Assembly: GCF_030518235.1 (NCBI RefSeq)
Contig: NZ_JAULSA010000010.1
Coordinates: forward strand, 124,001-188,000
Source of the DNA: Saccharibacillus sp. CPCC 101409
Lineage (GTDB): Bacteria > Bacillota > Bacilli > Paenibacillales > Paenibacillaceae
Length of the DNA: 64,000 nucleotides
Direction of reading: 5' to 3'
The notes beneath the pieces were generated by a model. That model made no database searches. It saw only the letters and a program-made list of their open reading frames with translations, and had not been told where the DNA came from. Of this stretch, positions 1 through 8,492 are shown in pieces. The position numbers were made by a program, and so were the translations under genes. How positions within the stretch are numbered: position 1 is the stretch's first letter; every line of letters begins with the position of its first letter.

Positions 1-705
1 CGCAAACGCCGCGAACAGCAGCAGGATCTTCGGCGAAGCCCAACCGTAGTCGCTTTCGCCGCCGAGTTCGAGCGCGAACATCAGCGACACGATCGCGACG
101 ACGAGCGTAACCGCTCCCGTCCAGTCGATCCGCTGTTTGCGGTGCACGGCCGATTCGTGATAAAAGCCGAGGATAAGCGCCAGCGACACGATGCCGATCG
201 GCACATTCACGTAGAACACCCAGTGCCAGCCGATCGTATCGGTGATATACGCGCCGAGCAAAGGTCCCAGCACGCTGGACAGGCCGAATACCGCGCCGAG
301 CATCCCGGTCATCTTGCCCCGTTTCTCCGGCGGGAACATATCGAAGATGATCGTAAACGCGATCGGCATCAGCGCCCCGCCCCCGATTCCCTGAACCGCC
401 CGGAACAAACTGAGCTGGGTCATCGTCTGCGCAAGTCCGCACAGCGCCGAACCGAGCAGAAACACGATCAGCCCGAATACGAAAAACTTTTTGCGGCCGT
501 ACATATCGGACAGCTTGCCGAAGATCGGCATGCCCGCCATGGTCGCGACCATGTAAGCCGACGTGACCCAGACGAACTGGTTCAGCCCGCCGAGATCGGC
601 GACGATGGTGCCCATCGCGGTCGCGACGATCGTGTTGTCCATCGCGGACATCAGGATGCCGAGCAGCAGCCCCGTCACGACCCATTTTGTATTGGTTCCT
701 TTCAT
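1..705 (-). CDS. MFS drug/proton antiporter, DHA2 (EmrB/QacA) type, partial
   Basis: The reading frame starts with ATG at 705 and stays open to the left edge, so the C-terminal half or more is outside the window. The start is preceded by AGAGAAGG about 11 bases upstream. The visible 235 residues begin MKGTNTKWVV and carry hydrophobic helices typical of the 14-TM DHA2 branch: an early Asp in SAMDNTIV (helix 1), motif A as GKLSDMYGRKKFF after helix 2, and the antiporter motif C-like stretch VLGPLLGA in helix 5. Family members export drugs or metabolites by proton antiport in the cytoplasmic membrane. The substrate cannot be told from sequence. It is transcribed away from the SDR gene that follows only after a gap of 138 bases, so an operon is possible but not shown. 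Confidence 0.9.
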   Translation of the reverse strand, partial: MKGTNTKWVVTGLLLGILMSAMDNTIVATAMGTIVADLGGLNQFVWVTSAYMVATMAGMPIFGKLSDMYGRKKFFVFGLIVFLLGSALCGLAQTMTQLSLFRAVQGIGGGALMPIAFTIIFDMFPPEKRGKMTGMLGAVFGLSSVLGPLLGAYITDTIGWHWVFYVNVPIGIVSLALILGFYHESAVHRKQRIDWTGAVTLVVAIVSLMFALELGGESDYGWASPKILLLFAAFA

Positions 706-843
706 TCAAGCACCAGCCTTCTCTTGTTGTCACCGCTTCCGCGCGAAGGATTTCCGTTCCCGCAGCCGAAGCAGACTTTATGATAATAGTGGAATATAAG
801 CCGGTGCGCAAGCTTTTTCGGAACGCTGGATTCCCTTGTCCAT

Positions 844-1632
844 TTACAGGGCTTTGACCATTCCTCCGTCGACTAGCAGCGACTGTCCGGTGACATACGT
901 ATTGGCGAACGAGCCGTAAAAAGCGGCGATCCGTCCGAACTCGTCGGGCTCCCCCAGACGGCCAAGCGGAATCTGTTTGACATTGTCTTCGCGGACGGTT
1001 TCAACCGGCCTGCCCAGCTTCTTCGCCCGGTCTTCGTCCAGCTCGCGGATCCGGTCGGTCGCGATCTGCCCCGGCGCCACCGTATTGATCAGGATACGGT
1101 CCGCCGCAAGTTCCGACGCGAGGCTTTTGGTCAGCGCTTGCACGCCGGCACGGAATACGTTCGACAAAATAAGCCCGTCGACCGGCTGCTTGATCGAAAC
1201 GGAAGTCACGTTGACGATACGTCCTTCGCCTGCGCGCCGCATGTACGGCAGCGCTTCGCGGATCATCCGGATCGTGCTGAGCAGATTGAGTTCGAATGCG
1301 CTCTGCCAGTCTTCGTCGGACATATCGCCGAAGCCTCCCCCGGGCGGCCCTCCCGCATTGCACACCAGCACGTCCAGTCCGCCGAACCGCTGCGCCGCTT
1401 CCGCAATCGCCCGCCGCACCTCTTCCTCGCTGCGCACATCCATCACCGCGGCGGTGACGGCCGTTCCCGTCTGTTCGCCTATCATCCGTTTCGCTTCCGA
1501 CAGTTGTTCCTTGCTGCGGCTGGCGATCGTCACGTTCGCGCCTTCGCGCGCAAATTCCAGCGCGGTCGCGCGCCCCAGTCCTTTGCTGGCCGCGGCGACG
1601 AAGACCGACTTGCCTTTCAGCCCCAGATCCAT
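844..1632 (-). CDS. SDR-family protein with altered catalytic motif
   Basis: The 262-residue product has the classical SDR size and a Rossmann N-terminus with AAASKGLG at residues 13-20 and CNAGG near 91-95. The active-site region is abnormal: where YxxxK is expected the sequence is SNVFR (157-161), so both the catalytic Tyr and Lys are replaced, although a Ser-rich TSVS (143-146) and NLL (116-118) remain. This variant occurs in a recognised divergent group related to beta-ketoacyl-ACP reductases (inference from memory of the family). NAD(P) binding is likely, but ordinary SDR chemistry is doubtful. It is divergent from the XRE-cupin regulator at 1772, with 139 bases between the starts, so that regulator may control it. 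Confidence 0.88.
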   Translation of the reverse strand: MDLGLKGKSVFVAAASKGLGRATALEFAREGANVTIASRSKEQLSEAKRMIGEQTGTAVTAAVMDVRSEEEVRRAIAEAAQRFGGLDVLVCNAGGPPGGGFGDMSDEDWQSAFELNLLSTIRMIREALPYMRRAGEGRIVNVTSVSIKQPVDGLILSNVFRAGVQALTKSLASELAADRILINTVAPGQIATDRIRELDEDRAKKLGRPVETVREDNVKQIPLGRLGEPDEFGRIAAFYGSFANTYVTGQSLLVDGGMVKAL

Positions 1633-1771
1633 GTGCCATTCCTCCTTTTTCCTTCTATTCTCTTATACCCGGACGCTGGCGGAATGTTCGGAAGATTGAT
1701 ACGATGAGACCGGGTTTTCTTTTGCAAATAACGGAGCATCGACCGCCAACCAAGAAAAGGAGAGCGCTCAT

Positions 1772-2323
1772 ATGGATATCGGTTCCTCGATTAGGACGAT
1801 TCGCAAACGCAAAGGGATCACGATCGCCTCGATCTGCGCCGCCACCGGTTTGTCGCAGGGGTTTATGAGCCAGGTGGAAAACAATAAAACGTCGCCTTCC
1901 ATCTCCACGCTGGAGCAGATCGCCGCCGCGCTCGACGTTCCGCTCGCCTATCTGCTGCTGAGACAAGAAGAGCGCATGAAGGTCACCCGGAGGGAAGAAC
2001 GGCGTGTGACCTCCGGCGGCGCGGAACCGTTCAGCGTTTCGCTTCTCGGCCGGACGCCCCATCTGCGCATGACGCTGGTGGAACTTGCAGCCGGATCTTC
2101 GACCGGCGAAGCCGCGCACGCGCACGAAGGCGAAGAAGTGCATATGGTCGTGCGCGGCGAGATCACGGCCCGGCAGGGCGAAGACGTGTACGAGCTGCGC
2201 GAAGGCGACTCGTTCAGCTGGAACGCGTGCGTGCCGCACCGCGTCTGGAACAGCGGGAACGAGCCGGCCGTTGTGCTGATCGCCGTTTATACCGATACGC
2301 GGCGGGAGCCGGAAAAGATTTGA
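1772..2323 (+). CDS. XRE-family regulator with C-terminal cupin domain
   Basis: This 183-residue protein has an N-terminal helix-turn-helix of the XRE/Cro type (about residues 5-62, core GLSQGFMSQVENNKTSPS) and a C-terminal cupin_2 barrel (about 105-178) with the His-rich entry HAHEGEEVH and the second cupin motif around GDSFSWNACVPH. Such proteins are one-component transcription factors in which the cupin senses a small ligand. The start has AAAGGAGAG nine bases upstream. It is divergent from the atypical SDR, the natural candidate target, and convergent with the DUF418 gene. No ligand can be assigned. Confidence 0.93.
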   Translation: MDIGSSIRTIRKRKGITIASICAATGLSQGFMSQVENNKTSPSISTLEQIAAALDVPLAYLLLRQEERMKVTRREERRVTSGGAEPFSVSLLGRTPHLRMTLVELAAGSSTGEAAHAHEGEEVHMVVRGEITARQGEDVYELREGDSFSWNACVPHRVWNSGNEPAVVLIAVYTDTRREPEKI

Positions 2324-2369
2324 TCGGTTTTTGATGATAGGCAGGCAGAAGTCCGCGCTTGCGGCAAAC

Positions 2370-3635
2370 TCAGACCGTTCCGCCGATGTCCGGTCTTTCC
2401 GCCACTGTCCGCCCGGCATCCGTTCGCCGGATCGCCGGCAGTTCCAGATTGGTGCCGATGCGCCACAGCCATTCGAACGGACCGTAGCGGAAGCGCCGCA
2501 GCCACAGATGACTCAGCGCCATTTGAAGCGCAAAAAACAAAACGGCCGCCGGCAGCAGCACACTGTACGGAAGCGGGTCGATCCAGCCGAACGCGGAGAA
2601 GATCGTCCGGCCGGACTGCGAGAAAATCGAAACGAACACCAGCGACTGGAACAAATAATTGCTGAACGCCATACGGCCGGCGGCGGTAAACGGTTCGAGC
2701 AGCCTTTTGCCCGGTCCGTTTCCGATCAGAATAATCGCCATCGCCGCGCCCAGCGTCACCGCGAAGCAGGCAAACTGATAGATTACCGATTGCGTATCGC
2801 CGAAATAAGCGTTCACATACAAGCCTTTGCCGAGCAATCCCGCGAGCAGCAGCAGAAGCGACGTCGTCCAGCCGATCGCCGGATGTCTCGGCAGCCCGGC
2901 AAACAGTCCTCCCCGGTAAGCGGCCATGCCAAGCAGGAAGAACGGCAGATGCTCCAGCGCAAGCGCCAGTTCGCCGAGCGCTTCCACCAGATGCGGCTGA
3001 GCGAACAAAACCTCGGGATCGATAATCCTGCCGAGTCCCGCGAATATCCAATAGCCGGGATCGAGCACGACTCCGCCGATATGCGGCAGGAGCATCTGCG
3101 CGATCTGCGGCACCAGCGCAAAGCCGAGCAGTCCGAGCGCAGTTAGAACAGGCGCCGGCAGCCGGACAAAAAGCAGAAGCAGCAGACCGTCCAGCGCATA
3201 CATAAACAGGATATCGCCTTCCCAGACGCCGTACAGATGCGCCGCGCCGATCAGCAGCAGCATCAGCATCCGGCGCAGCAGCGTCCATTGCGGGCTGCGG
3301 CCCGATCGTCTGCGGCTGTCGTAAATCAGCAGCATGCTGATGCCGAACATAAACGCAAACAGCGGGCGGCTGCTGTTGCCGAAGAACAGCCGGACCAGGC
3401 TGTGCAGTTCGTTGCCAAGCGTCGTATCGCCGATCAGCGTCAAACCTTCTCCGTACTGTCTCCCCGTCAGGCCGGGCAGATTGCACAGGAAGATAGCCAG
3501 CAGCGCAATGCCCCGCATCTGATCGAGCACCCGGATACGGCCGGGATCGCGCCCGGTTTGCTGCGGCTGCGGCCGCTGCGCGGTGTGAAGTTCTCCGGAT
3601 TCTGCCGGAGCGGAACTGGAATCGAATAACGGCAC
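2370..3635 (-). CDS. DUF418 (YeiB-like) multi-pass membrane protein
   Basis: The 421-residue product starts at GTG 3635 with AAGGGA just upstream. A short cytoplasmic N-terminus leads to the signature RIRVLDQMRGIALLAI and then about ten hydrophobic helices. The C-terminal DUF418 part has the conserved YGPFEWLWR (about residues 386-394). The family is widespread and of unknown biochemical role; some members sit in sporulation or envelope contexts. The tail after DUF418 (RRTDAGRTVAERPDIGGTV) is polar. It converges on the XRE-cupin gene and is transcribed like the MaoC gene behind it (144-base gap). Confidence 0.9.
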   Translation of the reverse strand: MPLFDSSSAPAESGELHTAQRPQPQQTGRDPGRIRVLDQMRGIALLAIFLCNLPGLTGRQYGEGLTLIGDTTLGNELHSLVRLFFGNSSRPLFAFMFGISMLLIYDSRRRSGRSPQWTLLRRMLMLLLIGAAHLYGVWEGDILFMYALDGLLLLLFVRLPAPVLTALGLLGFALVPQIAQMLLPHIGGVVLDPGYWIFAGLGRIIDPEVLFAQPHLVEALGELALALEHLPFFLLGMAAYRGGLFAGLPRHPAIGWTTSLLLLLAGLLGKGLYVNAYFGDTQSVIYQFACFAVTLGAAMAIILIGNGPGKRLLEPFTAAGRMAFSNYLFQSLVFVSIFSQSGRTIFSAFGWIDPLPYSVLLPAAVLFFALQMALSHLWLRRFRYGPFEWLWRIGTNLELPAIRRTDAGRTVAERPDIGGTV

Positions 3636-3779
3636 GGAATCCCTTCTTTCGAATAAATGGTCAGGGTGCTTTTATCGTTTGGGAAAAACAACCTGTTCTT
3701 TCTTACCCGATAGACGCGCTGTTTTTGCGATTCGTTGGCTGGGATTCGATGTTTTTCGAAAAAGAACCGCTCTCGGCGG

Positions 3780-4202
3780 CTATACTTCGACGAGAGCGGA
3801 CAGTTCGCCGGTGAACACTTTCTCGTTTGCGGCGTTGAAGGTGGACAGACGCACGGTCACGATGCCGCTGCGTCTTCTCGGTTCCAGCCGGATTACTTCG
3901 ACTTCTACATGCAGTTCGTCGTTCGGGTAGACCGGCTTAATAAAGCGGATATGGTCCATGCCCGTTCCGGCCACGACTTCTTCGCCGTAAATGCCTGTTT
4001 CCACCCACAGTTTGAACGATACGGCCATGGTTTGAATACCGGAAGCGATCAGACCTTTGAAGCGCCCGGCGGCGGCTTTGGTTTCGTCCAGGTGCATGTA
4101 CTGGGGATCGTATTCGGCGGCGAAACACATGATATGGTCGCGGGTCAATGTCAGGGAAGCGGTATGGAAAGTTTGTCCGATAAAAAATTCGTTGAATTTC
4201 AT
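3780..4202 (-). CDS. MaoC-like hotdog-fold enoyl hydratase/thioesterase-family protein
   Basis: The 140-residue protein is one hotdog domain. The hydratase signature FAAEYDPQYMHLDE (about residues 47-60) supplies the catalytic Asp and His of R-specific enoyl-CoA hydratases and is followed by the GLIASG turn. The length fits a stand-alone MaoC dehydratase acting on acyl-CoA. AGAGGTGA lies five bases before ATG 4202. The nearest upstream gene on the same strand, the aldehyde dehydrogenase, is separated by a 390-base region with a strong terminator, so it is probably a separate unit. The physiological acyl substrate is unknown. Confidence 0.88.
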   Translation of the reverse strand: MKFNEFFIGQTFHTASLTLTRDHIMCFAAEYDPQYMHLDETKAAAGRFKGLIASGIQTMAVSFKLWVETGIYGEEVVAGTGMDHIRFIKPVYPNDELHVEVEVIRLEPRRRSGIVTVRLSTFNAANEKVFTGELSALVEV

Positions 4203-4239
4203 GAGGTCACCTCTTGAGTGTGAATATTAAAGAAAACGG

Positions 4240-4267
4240 AAAAAAGCGGCTTCTTGGGTGAAGCCGC
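4240..4267 (-). terminator. Intrinsic terminator behind the aldehyde dehydrogenase and repeat copy A
   Basis: On the minus strand an eight-base perfect stem GCGGCTTC/GAAGCCGC with a six-base loop is followed by six T. It lies downstream of the dehydrogenase (stop at 4590) and of repeat copy A, so copy A would be the 3' untranslated part of that transcript. Confidence 0.8.
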
Positions 4268-4269
4268 AG

Positions 4270-4470
4270 TAAGTCCTATTCGTAAACAAGCCTGGTAGGC
4301 TGCGAAGAAAATTCGTTAGCGTAGGCTTACGAGGTGTCTTTCTTCGAAAGACTTTAGGTCGCGTGTTGAAACCAGGAAGATCGATTGGATTCCAGTGGAA
4401 TCTTCCCGGTTTCAAAGGCGAACGCTATCGCTCCTACACTGAATTTTCTCCTCCGCCAATCGGCTTTTTT
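4270..4470 (-). repeat. Structured intergenic repeat, copy A
   Basis: This non-coding block, read on the minus strand, is homologous to the plus strand at 52150-52392. The best part, 4309-4371, matches 52291-52353 at 61 of 63 bases. Upstream of it is a long hairpin (4366-4416): arms TTGAAACCGGGAAGA and TCTTCCTGGTTTCAA, with an inner stem GATTCC/GGAATC. Next comes a second hairpin GTCTTTC-GAA-GAAAGAC, then TAGCG-rich conserved sequence, and finally a GAATAGGACTT box. A short ORF across it (62 codons) has no ribosome site and exists only because the repeat is conserved. It sits between the aldehyde dehydrogenase and its terminator. Confidence 0.85.
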
Positions 4471-4589
4471 AACAAGACTTTTCACGGCTTCGAGGCGAAG
4501 CCGCTTTTTGCGTTTAAGTGGGCGTGGTAGTGCGTGCCGGGTTCTTAACTCCCGGCACGAGTACGAAAGATCGTTAAAGTCTCCAAAAC

Positions 4590-6020
4590 TTAAAGCCCCA
4601 GGGAAATATACTTCACTTCCAGATATTCTTCGATCCCGTAACGGCCGCCTTCGCGGCCGAGGCCGCTTTCTTTAAAACCGCCGAACGGGGCCTGGGCGGT
4701 GGAAGGAAGAGGATCGTTCAGGCCGACGATGCCGAATTCGAGACGTTCGGCGATACGTACGGCTTCGCCGATATGTTCGGTGAACACGTAGGCGGCCAGG
4801 CCGTAAGGGCTGCGGTTGGCGCGTTCGACGGCTTCGTCGATCGTCCGGAACGAAGCGATCGGGGCCAGCGGGCCGAACGTTTCTTCGTTCATGCACAGCA
4901 TATCGTCGGTCGCCCCGGCGACGAGGGTCGGCTGCACGAAGTGTCCGCCGCCCGCTTCGGAAGCGCGGCCGCCGCCGGCCAGCACTTTCGCGCCTTTGGA
5001 CCGGGCGTCTTCGATCTGCGCAAGCACTTTGTCGGCCGCCGCAGCGTTGATCAGCGGCCCGATCTCCGTGCCTTCTTCCAGTCCGTCTCCGACTTTGAGT
5101 TCGGACACGCGCTGCGCGGCAAGTTCCGAGAAGCGCTCGAACAAGCTTTCGTGCACGTAAACGCGGTTGGTGCAGACGCAGGTCTGGCCGCCGTTGCGGA
5201 ATTTGGACGATATCATGCCGTAGACGGCTTTTTCCAGATCCGCGTGTTCCGTCACGATAAACGGCGCGTGTCCGCCGAGTTCCAGCGAAATCTTTTTCAT
5301 GGTATCGGCCGCGCCTTTCATCAGCTCTTTGCCGACGCGGGTCGAGCCGGTAAACGACAGCTTGCGCACGCGCGAATCGCTCTGCCACGCTCCGGCGATC
5401 TCCGCCGGATCGCCGGTGACGACGTTCACGACGCCGTCCGGAATGCCGGCTTCAACCGCCAGTTCGGCGAGGCGCAGCGCGGTAAACGGCGTTTCTTCCG
5501 ACGGCTTGATAACGATCGTGCAGCCCGCCGCCAGCGCCGGCGCGGCTTTGCGCGTAATCATGGAAGCCGGGAAATTCCACGGCGTGATCATCGCGGCCAC
5601 GCCGACGGGCTGCCTGGTTACCCAGATGCGTTTGTTCGGCGACGAAGCGGGAATCGTTTCGCCGTAAACCCGTTTGCCTTCTTCGGCGTACCATTGAATA
5701 AAGCTGTTGGCGTAAGCGATCTCGCCGGCGGCTTCTTTGAGCGGCTTGCCCTGTTCCAGCGTCATGATGCGCGCCAGCTCGTCTTGATGCGCTTCGATCA
5801 GCTCGTGCCATTTCAGCAGGAGTTTCCCCCGCTCGATTGCCGGCAGCGCCGCCCAGTCCGGAAATGCGGCATAAGCCGCGTCCACCGCCGCTTCCGCGTC
5901 GGCCGCGTCCGCTTTGGCGGTCGTTCCGATCGTTTCTCCGTTCGACGGGTTGACTACGTTTATCTGTTCGGCCGTTTCTTTCCAGGAACCGCCGATCAGC
6001 AGTTTGCCATGCTTGTTCAT
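4590..6020 (-). CDS. NAD(P)-dependent succinate-semialdehyde dehydrogenase-like aldehyde dehydrogenase
   Basis: A full-length aldehyde dehydrogenase (476 residues from ATG 6020). Visible catalytic parts are Asn149 in the TPWNFP motif, Glu247 in LELGGHAP and the nucleophile Cys281 in NGGQTCVCTNR; the coenzyme loop is FTGSTRVGKEL near 223-233. The overall pattern, including the EEGKRVYGE stretch, is closest to GabD-type succinate-semialdehyde dehydrogenases, but a broader substrate range is possible, so no symbol is given. A GTG at 6029 is in frame, yet AAGGA lies only one base from it and ten from ATG 6020, so the ATG is preferred. No GABA transaminase gene is nearby. Confidence 0.92.
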   Translation of the reverse strand: MNKHGKLLIGGSWKETAEQINVVNPSNGETIGTTAKADAADAEAAVDAAYAAFPDWAALPAIERGKLLLKWHELIEAHQDELARIMTLEQGKPLKEAAGEIAYANSFIQWYAEEGKRVYGETIPASSPNKRIWVTRQPVGVAAMITPWNFPASMITRKAAPALAAGCTIVIKPSEETPFTALRLAELAVEAGIPDGVVNVVTGDPAEIAGAWQSDSRVRKLSFTGSTRVGKELMKGAADTMKKISLELGGHAPFIVTEHADLEKAVYGMISSKFRNGGQTCVCTNRVYVHESLFERFSELAAQRVSELKVGDGLEEGTEIGPLINAAAADKVLAQIEDARSKGAKVLAGGGRASEAGGGHFVQPTLVAGATDDMLCMNEETFGPLAPIASFRTIDEAVERANRSPYGLAAYVFTEHIGEAVRIAERLEFGIVGLNDPLPSTAQAPFGGFKESGLGREGGRYGIEEYLEVKYISLGL

Positions 6021-6178
6021 CTTTCTCACGTCCTTATCGGGCAGGTTGATGGAACACAGACAGGGCCGGGCGCTCCCGCCCGGACCCTCTCTTCTTCATT
6101 ATACATGACCGGGCGCGCCGGCCCAAATCGGCTCCGGCTGCAGGCCCGGAATGGATTCGGAACGCAGCCGGCGCCTGC

Positions 6179-7333
6179 TCAATGGTTTTCGCGTTGATTT
6201 TGCGTTGAAAATGCTGGGGGTTGAACCGATTGGTCGGCACTGTCCGCCCGGCCGCACCGTTCGAATTCAAGCGCGGACGAAGCTTCCGTCCGGACAGCGG
6301 ACCATACCTCGTCCGCGTCCAGCCACTGCTCGATATGCAGCACGCCGCGCAGGTCGGGGCGCGCAAGCATCTTCTCGGCCGCGTAGGCCGCGACGCGGGC
6401 GGTGATCTCCGATTGGCGGATACCGCGAATCGTGCACGATGCTTCCGCCGCTTGGCCGCCGAGCCGGCCGTAGGCTTCGACGCGAGCGGCGAAGCGCTCG
6501 CTGCCCGCGTGCAGCGCGCCGGCGAGACGAACGGCCGCGCTTTGCGCGGACGGGCGGCGCAGCAGCCGGAAGAAGCCGGCCCGCCGCAGGCCGGCGGCCG
6601 TGCGGGCGACGCCGTTTACATCGAATCCGAGACGGGTCGAGACGCTGCGCACGCCGAGCGTGCCCGGCAGCGTGCGCTGGTCGGAAAACGGAAAGCGGTA
6701 AACCCGCTTGCGGCCCGTATCGCCGCCGAAGTCGGCGGTCCGCCCGCCGGTCATGCTTCGAACCGTGCGCGGCGCCCCGCTGTCGGCAAGCTCGAATTCG
6801 GCCCCCATCTGCCGCAGCGTCCATTCGATCGCGGCCCGGCCGTGATGCTCGCCCAGGCCGAGCATCAGCGAAATCTCGATCCGCTCCGTTTCGTCCAGCG
6901 CCCGCGCCGCTTTGGCGGCCAGCAGATTGGTCAATCCCGGCGCCAATCCGACGCTGAGCAGCGCCGCCGAGCGCACAGGCTGCGTACTACCGGTTGCGGC
7001 GGCCCACAGCAGGAAATCCGTTTGCGCCGTAATATCGAGATAATGCGTGCCTTCCTCCAGGCACTGCCGCAGCAGATCCGGTTCCGCCTGATCCAGGCAC
7101 ATCACAATCAACGCAATCCGGCTCAGATCGCGGCGCGGCGCATCCGGTCCGATCGTCCAACGCATCGCTCCGACCGCCCCGCCCGTCGCAGCGGCAAAGC
7201 GTTCCGCCGCTTCCAAATTCCGCCCCGCCGCATACACCCGGCCCGGCAAACGTTCCGCCAGCAGGCGGCAGATCTCGCCGCCGACGCTGCCGTAGCCGCC
7301 GATTACGACAATATCGGTTTTGTTATTCGTCAT
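6179..7333 (-). CDS. Saccharopine dehydrogenase-like NAD(P)-binding protein
   Basis: The 384-residue protein opens with MTNNKTDIVVIGGYGSVGG, a Rossmann dinucleotide-binding loop (GGYGSVG, residues 12-18), followed by LDITAQTDFL and VGLAPGLTNLLA, which are typical of saccharopine dehydrogenase NADP-binding-domain proteins. ATG 7333 overlaps the stop of the methyltransferase by four bases (ATGA), so the two are translationally coupled and probably work in one pathway. The frame remains open upstream, but that part is the methyltransferase in another frame. The C-terminus is polar and variable. Members act in diverse oxidoreductions; the substrate is unknown. Confidence 0.85.
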   Translation of the reverse strand: MTNNKTDIVVIGGYGSVGGEICRLLAERLPGRVYAAGRNLEAAERFAAATGGAVGAMRWTIGPDAPRRDLSRIALIVMCLDQAEPDLLRQCLEEGTHYLDITAQTDFLLWAAATGSTQPVRSAALLSVGLAPGLTNLLAAKAARALDETERIEISLMLGLGEHHGRAAIEWTLRQMGAEFELADSGAPRTVRSMTGGRTADFGGDTGRKRVYRFPFSDQRTLPGTLGVRSVSTRLGFDVNGVARTAAGLRRAGFFRLLRRPSAQSAAVRLAGALHAGSERFAARVEAYGRLGGQAAEASCTIRGIRQSEITARVAAYAAEKMLARPDLRGVLHIEQWLDADEVWSAVRTEASSALEFERCGRADSADQSVQPPAFSTQNQRENH

Positions 7334-8295
7334 CGAGTATCCGCCTCCCGTTTGAAAGTGATCCAGCCGCCGACCAGGAAAGAAGCAAAGAACGGCGCCG
7401 GGTCGTAAAAACCGCATTCTTCGAGCAGCTGCAGCACCACCGGTCCCGGCAGCGGATCGGACGAACGTCCGAGCGAGTCCGCAAAACGCAGCCATTCCTC
7501 CTCCGAAATACCGCCGCTTAGCATATGCAGTCTCCAGGCTTCCATCCGGACGGCAAAAGCCGGAGATTCGTAATCCGCATTCACGGAAGCGATCAGCAGC
7601 GGCGCACCCGGCGGCAGCCGGTCGGCGATCGCCCGAAGCAGCGATTTCTTTGCTTCGATCCCTTGCACAAAATGCAGCACAAGCAGGCAGGTCGCGCCGT
7701 CATGCAGCCGGGGTTCGAGAGCCGGCAGCTTCTCGATTTCCCCGCGCACCAGCGCCGCGCGGGCTTCGATGCCCGTTCCGGCAATCCGCCGGCGCGCCGC
7801 CTCCAGCATCCTCTCCGACGTATCGACGCCGGTGAACCGCCAGCCGGGCTCCCGGCCGCCCAGCGTTTCCAGTTCCTGTCCGCCGCCGGCGCCGACGATC
7901 AGGATATGCGCGCTTTGCTTATCCAGCGCCGCTTTCAGCAGACCGGCCGCCATTTCGTACAGATGGAGATAGCCGGGGATTTTCGCGGCAATCGCACCGC
8001 TGTAGTTCGACGCCTGCGGATGCTCCCAGTGCATCGGATCGTTCTCGCTTGCGCCGCGGCCGGGAACCGGCTGAGCGGAATTGTGCTCGAACGATTTATC
8101 GTATAAGCCCGGACTCGCTTGTTCCGGTTCCGTTGTCTGTGCGCTTTGCCCGTTCTGCGCCGGGCCGTTCTCGGCCGGATCGTTCTGCGCCGAATCCGTC
8201 TGCACCGAACCGTTTACGATCGAACCGTTTATAATCGAACCGCCGCTTTTCAAGCCGCTTTGTATCGGGCTGCCCGGCATCGAATCGTTTCTCAT
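7330..8295 (-). CDS. SAM-dependent class I methyltransferase with repetitive N-terminus
   Basis: From ATG 8295 (AGGGGG about ten bases upstream) the product has 321 residues. The first 80 or so are low-complexity and include a seven-unit five-residue repeat (GSIIN, GSIVN, GSVQT, DSAQN, DPAEN, GPAQN, GQSAQ). The methyltransferase fold follows: motif I ILIVGAGGGQELETLG, the acidic end of strand 2 in GVDTSERML, and LLVLHFVQGI in the motif IV region. The substrate is unknown. It is coupled to the dehydrogenase-like gene and is divergent from the LuxR gene at 8493, which may regulate the pair. A longer frame to 8481 exists but lacks a ribosome site. Confidence 0.85.
   Translation of the reverse strand: MRNDSMPGSPIQSGLKSGGSIINGSIVNGSVQTDSAQNDPAENGPAQNGQSAQTTEPEQASPGLYDKSFEHNSAQPVPGRGASENDPMHWEHPQASNYSGAIAAKIPGYLHLYEMAAGLLKAALDKQSAHILIVGAGGGQELETLGGREPGWRFTGVDTSERMLEAARRRIAGTGIEARAALVRGEIEKLPALEPRLHDGATCLLVLHFVQGIEAKKSLLRAIADRLPPGAPLLIASVNADYESPAFAVRMEAWRLHMLSGGISEEEWLRFADSLGRSSDPLPGPVVLQLLEECGFYDPAPFFASFLVGGWITFKREADTR
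8137..8241 (-). repeat. 15-bp tandem repeat inside the methyltransferase gene
   Basis: Seven consecutive 15-bp units run from 8241 down to 8137 on the coding strand. The two most similar read GGTTCGATTATAAAC and GGTTCGATCGTAAAC; later units are degenerate. Each unit encodes five residues, so copy-number change would keep the frame and alter the length of the linker before the catalytic domain. Confidence 0.8.
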
Positions 8296-8492
8296 CGGAT
8301 ATGACCCCCTTCCCGTTGTTTCGTTCGCGGCCCGCTGCGTTCCGCCTGCGCCGGGCTTGGTTCGGCGCGTATTTGAAAAGTCGCCTTCATATCGCGGATA
8401 ATAGAAGCAGCAGGCCCGGAACACTCCTTCATTATAGGCAGGTTCGGCGGAATGCCCATCCCAGAAATCGGGGAATTGCAAGGAGGAAGATT

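Noticed and set aside
4227-4415. 62-codon minus-strand ORF sharing FNTRPKVFRRKT with a plus-strand ORF at 52187-52369
   Set aside because: The likeness follows from the non-coding repeat. Neither ORF has a ribosome site, and the conservation includes hairpin stems with compensatory changes rather than codon-style changes.
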